A DNA stretch of 64,000 bases from Ridgeia piscesae (lineage: Eukaryota; Annelida; Polychaeta; Sabellida; Siboglinidae). Under the pieces are notes generated by a model, which was given only the letters and a program-made list of their open reading frames with translations, ran no database searches and was not told the origin of the DNA. Made by a program: the position numbers and the translations under genes. Position 1 is the first letter of the stretch. Each line of letters begins with the position of its first letter. Positions 61,385-64,000 of this stretch are shown one piece after another. The stretch spans positions 1-64,000 of the forward strand of contig JAODUO010000640.1 in the NCBI GenBank assembly GCA_025642075.2. The letters are read 5' to 3'.

Positions 61385-63620
61385 TATTCCCATGATTGAC
61401 GAATGAGTGGATGAGCGGACAGACGAACAAGCATGTGGGCGGGGAGATGGTTGGATGAATGGATGCGTGGATGAACGGGTGGATTTATGCATGGGTGAAT
61501 GGATGATGTGTTGCACCAGGCCACCCATGCTAACAATTCCACTCTGCCCATAATCATTTCATGCAACACTTCCCTAACCCTAACTCAATCAATCATCCAA
61601 CCAACCAGCTAATCAATAAATCAACCAACCAACCAAACAAACCACCCAACCAACCAACTAGTCAATCAATCAATTAATCAATCAATCAAACAATCAGCCA
61701 GCCAATCAGTCAGCCATTCATTCATTCGTCAGCCAGCCAGCCAGCCAGTCAAACAATCAATCAACCAGCCAATCATCTAGTCAGTCGTTCAATTGCTCAC
61801 ATCTAGGTAAACGTCCTAAACTTAACGAGAAGATGATATACTCCTCACTAACGTCAACTGCAGAAACTACTGCACTTTCCCTCCTAAGACAGGCTGACGG
61901 ACTGTTGGTGTAGATGGATGAGCATGCGGACGGGTGGATGGGTGGGTGGTTGGCTGGATGGATGGGTGGATCGTTGGATGGATGGATGGATGGATGGATG
62001 GATGGATAGATGCGTGAGTGAACGGGTGGGTTTATGCATGGGTGAATGGATTATGTGTTGTCCCAGGCCATCCATTCTAACCATCACACTCTCCCCCAAA
62101 TCAATCAATCAATCAGTCAGTCAGTCAGTCAGTCAGTCAGTCAGTCAGTCAGTCAGTCAGTCAGTCAGTCAGCCAGCCAGCCAGCCAGCCAGCCAACCAA
62201 CCAACCAACCAACCAGCTAACCATCCAGCTAATCAATCAAACAATATATTAACCAACCAACTAATCAATCAATCAAACAATTAATCAGTCAACCAATCAA
62301 CCAATCAATCAATTAGTCAGTCAACCAGCCAATCAGCCATTCATTCGATCAATCAGCCAGCCAGCCAGTCAAACAATGAAGTTATTAATCAATCAATCAA
62401 CCAACCAACCATCTAGTCAGTCGTTCAATTACTCATACCTAGGTAAACGTCCTCAACTTGACGAGAAGAAGAAATACTCCTCACTAACGTCAAAGACAGG
62501 CTGAGGGATTATCTGTGAAGATGGATGGGCGGGCGGGTAATGGTTTCGTGTGACACTTCAATCAATAAATCAATCAATCGATCGATCAATCAACCAACAA
62601 ACCAACTAACCTGCTAATCAATAAAACAACCAATCAACAAACATACTAATAAATTAATCAAACAATTAATAAACCAATCAATCAACCAACCATTCATCCA
62701 ACCAACCAGCTAATTAATCAATCAATCAATCAACCGAACAATCAACCAAACCAACCAACCAACCAACTAGTCAATCAACCAACCAATCAATCAATCAACC
62801 AGCCAATCAGTTAGTCAGCCATTCATTCATTCATTCATTCGATACGTCAGCCAGTCAGTCAAACAACCAACCATCTAGTCAGTCGTTCAGTTACATCTAC
62901 GTAAACGTCCTCAACTTGACGATAAGAGAAAATAGTCCTCAGAAACGTCAACTTAAAAACTACTACACTTTTCCAAAGACAGGCTGAGTGATTGTCTGTG
63001 TAGATGGACGGACCGATGTGCGGGTGGGTGGGTGACTAGGTGGGTGGACCGTTGGGTGGATGCGTGGATGGATGGACCATTGGATGAGTGGACCGTAGGA
63101 TGCATGTGTGGACTGTTGGATGGATGGGTGGGTGGATGGATGGATGGGAGAACTGTCGAATGGATGGATGGTTTGATGCGTGGACCGTTGGATGGATGGA
63201 TGGATGGATGGATGGATGGATGGATGGATGGATGGATGGAAGGATGGACCATAGGCTGGATGGACGGATGGATGGATGGATGGACGGACGGATGGATGGA
63301 TGGATGGATGGATGGATGGATGGATGGATGGATGGATGGATGGATGGATGGATGGATGGATGGATGGACGGATGGACGGATGGCATGGACGGGGTGGATG
63401 CGACAGGGGATGGAGTGAGATTGGTGAGACTATGCCCAGACCACCCACGGACCATCAAACATGCATAACGAGGACGGACGGACGGACGGACGGACGGATG
63501 GATGGATGGATGGACAGGTTAGTGGATCGTCGTATGGGTCAATGGAGCGTTGGGTGGATGTCGATACATGGTGGATGGGTGATGTATTGGTGAGTCACTA
63601 TTGACCCAGACCACCCACGC
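61385..63620. repeat. Nested tetranucleotide repeats in larger duplicated units
   Basis: Runs of GGAT, CAAT/CAAC, CAGT/CAGC and GGAC alternate with a conserved non-simple segment. CTAGTCAGTCGTTCA..T followed by GTAAACGTCCT, CAACTTGACGA and GACAGGCTGA appears at about 61,780, 62,412 and 62,875, each time followed by GATGG-rich sequence. Open frames of up to 161 codons (HPSIHPSI or DGWMDGWM repeats) are read in several phases and on both strands, so they are simple-repeat artefacts. Confidence 0.93.
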
Positions 63621-64000
63621 TGACCATCAAACTATGCTCCATAAACGTAGTTTGACGGAGAGGAGCGTATCCTGAGGCTAACTCTACCCCTTTATTCTTG
63701 ATATATACTTGATAATTGGCTACTCAATTGTTCTCGGTAACCCTATCTACTGTTCCGGTAAGACATCAAGACTGATCGGATGCAAACATGAGATAAGTTG
63801 AACACGTGTAGCAGAATGTAACACTTATAATTATGTTCGTATAACTTCTTGCAAATGTTCTCCGTAGACGTTGTTGCTTTGATTCTCCGATTGTTTAACG
63901 AACTCCAAACGCGTGTGTGCCATAAGTACTGTTCTAGGTTTAACGTCGAAGCTAAACTGACGCAAATGTTAACTAAACAATTAATGCTAAGCTGAACTTA
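63621..64000. other. Unique sequence at right end
   Basis: First 60 bp carry a decayed copy of the GTAAACGTCC-type segment. The remainder shows nothing I can name. Confidence 0.3.

Noticed and set aside
63032..63468. DGWMDGWM and HPSIHPSI proteins
   Set aside because: Translations of (GGAT)n read on either strand and in several frames.

Overview
The window is animal nuclear DNA, most likely from a marine mollusc or another lophotrochozoan. That placement is an inference. What the sequence shows is spliced GT-AG genes, degraded non-LTR retrotransposons, hAT-type and other DNA transposons, and a very large load of tandem repeats. There is no bacterial gene organisation, operon or CRISPR array. 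More than half of the 64 kb is minisatellite or microsatellite.

Layout. 1-12,822 is one 26-bp minisatellite that changes orientation at about 2,131; its left part is badly degraded. 13,421-15,865 is a 30-bp non-coding array. 15,866-16,480 is the 3' end of a non-LTR retrotransposon on the minus strand. 16,570-17,532 is a probable plus-strand exon whose own 30-bp repeat is translated into Cys- and sequon-bearing decapeptides. 17.5-20 kb is AT-rich, with one candidate minus-strand terminal exon and a SINE-like fragment. 20,063-21,946 is a 79-bp array and 22,086-30,142 an 8-kb array of a 65-bp unit. 30,423-32,752 holds minus-strand exons of a ZNF862-like gene derived from a hAT transposase; it is frameshifted and its 3' end is lost at the 65-bp array. 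33-42 kb is a graveyard of nested mobile elements, including a hAT-like non-autonomous element, a composite element with CA-GGGCGTC ends, a MITE with an exact 4-bp target duplication, an LTR-like segment and a broken reverse transcriptase.

The best gene is a sorbitol-dehydrogenase-like zinc MDR enzyme on the minus strand, from the start codon at 57,096 to the stop at 42,331. Eight exons have matching splice phases. About 33 residues, including the first catalytic Cys region, are missing from the intron that also carries three minisatellites (45.9-53.1 kb). Upstream of it lie a dead non-LTR retrotransposon split by a second copy of the MITE, a candidate terminal exon at 60 kb, and nested tetranucleotide repeats at 61.4-63.6 kb.

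I see no new multi-gene system. The points most worth following are the reproducible CCGG/CCGA target duplications of the MITE, the missing dehydrogenase exon, the hairpin-forming 65-bp minisatellite, the translated decapeptide repeat, and the possibly artefactual inversion inside the 26-bp array.
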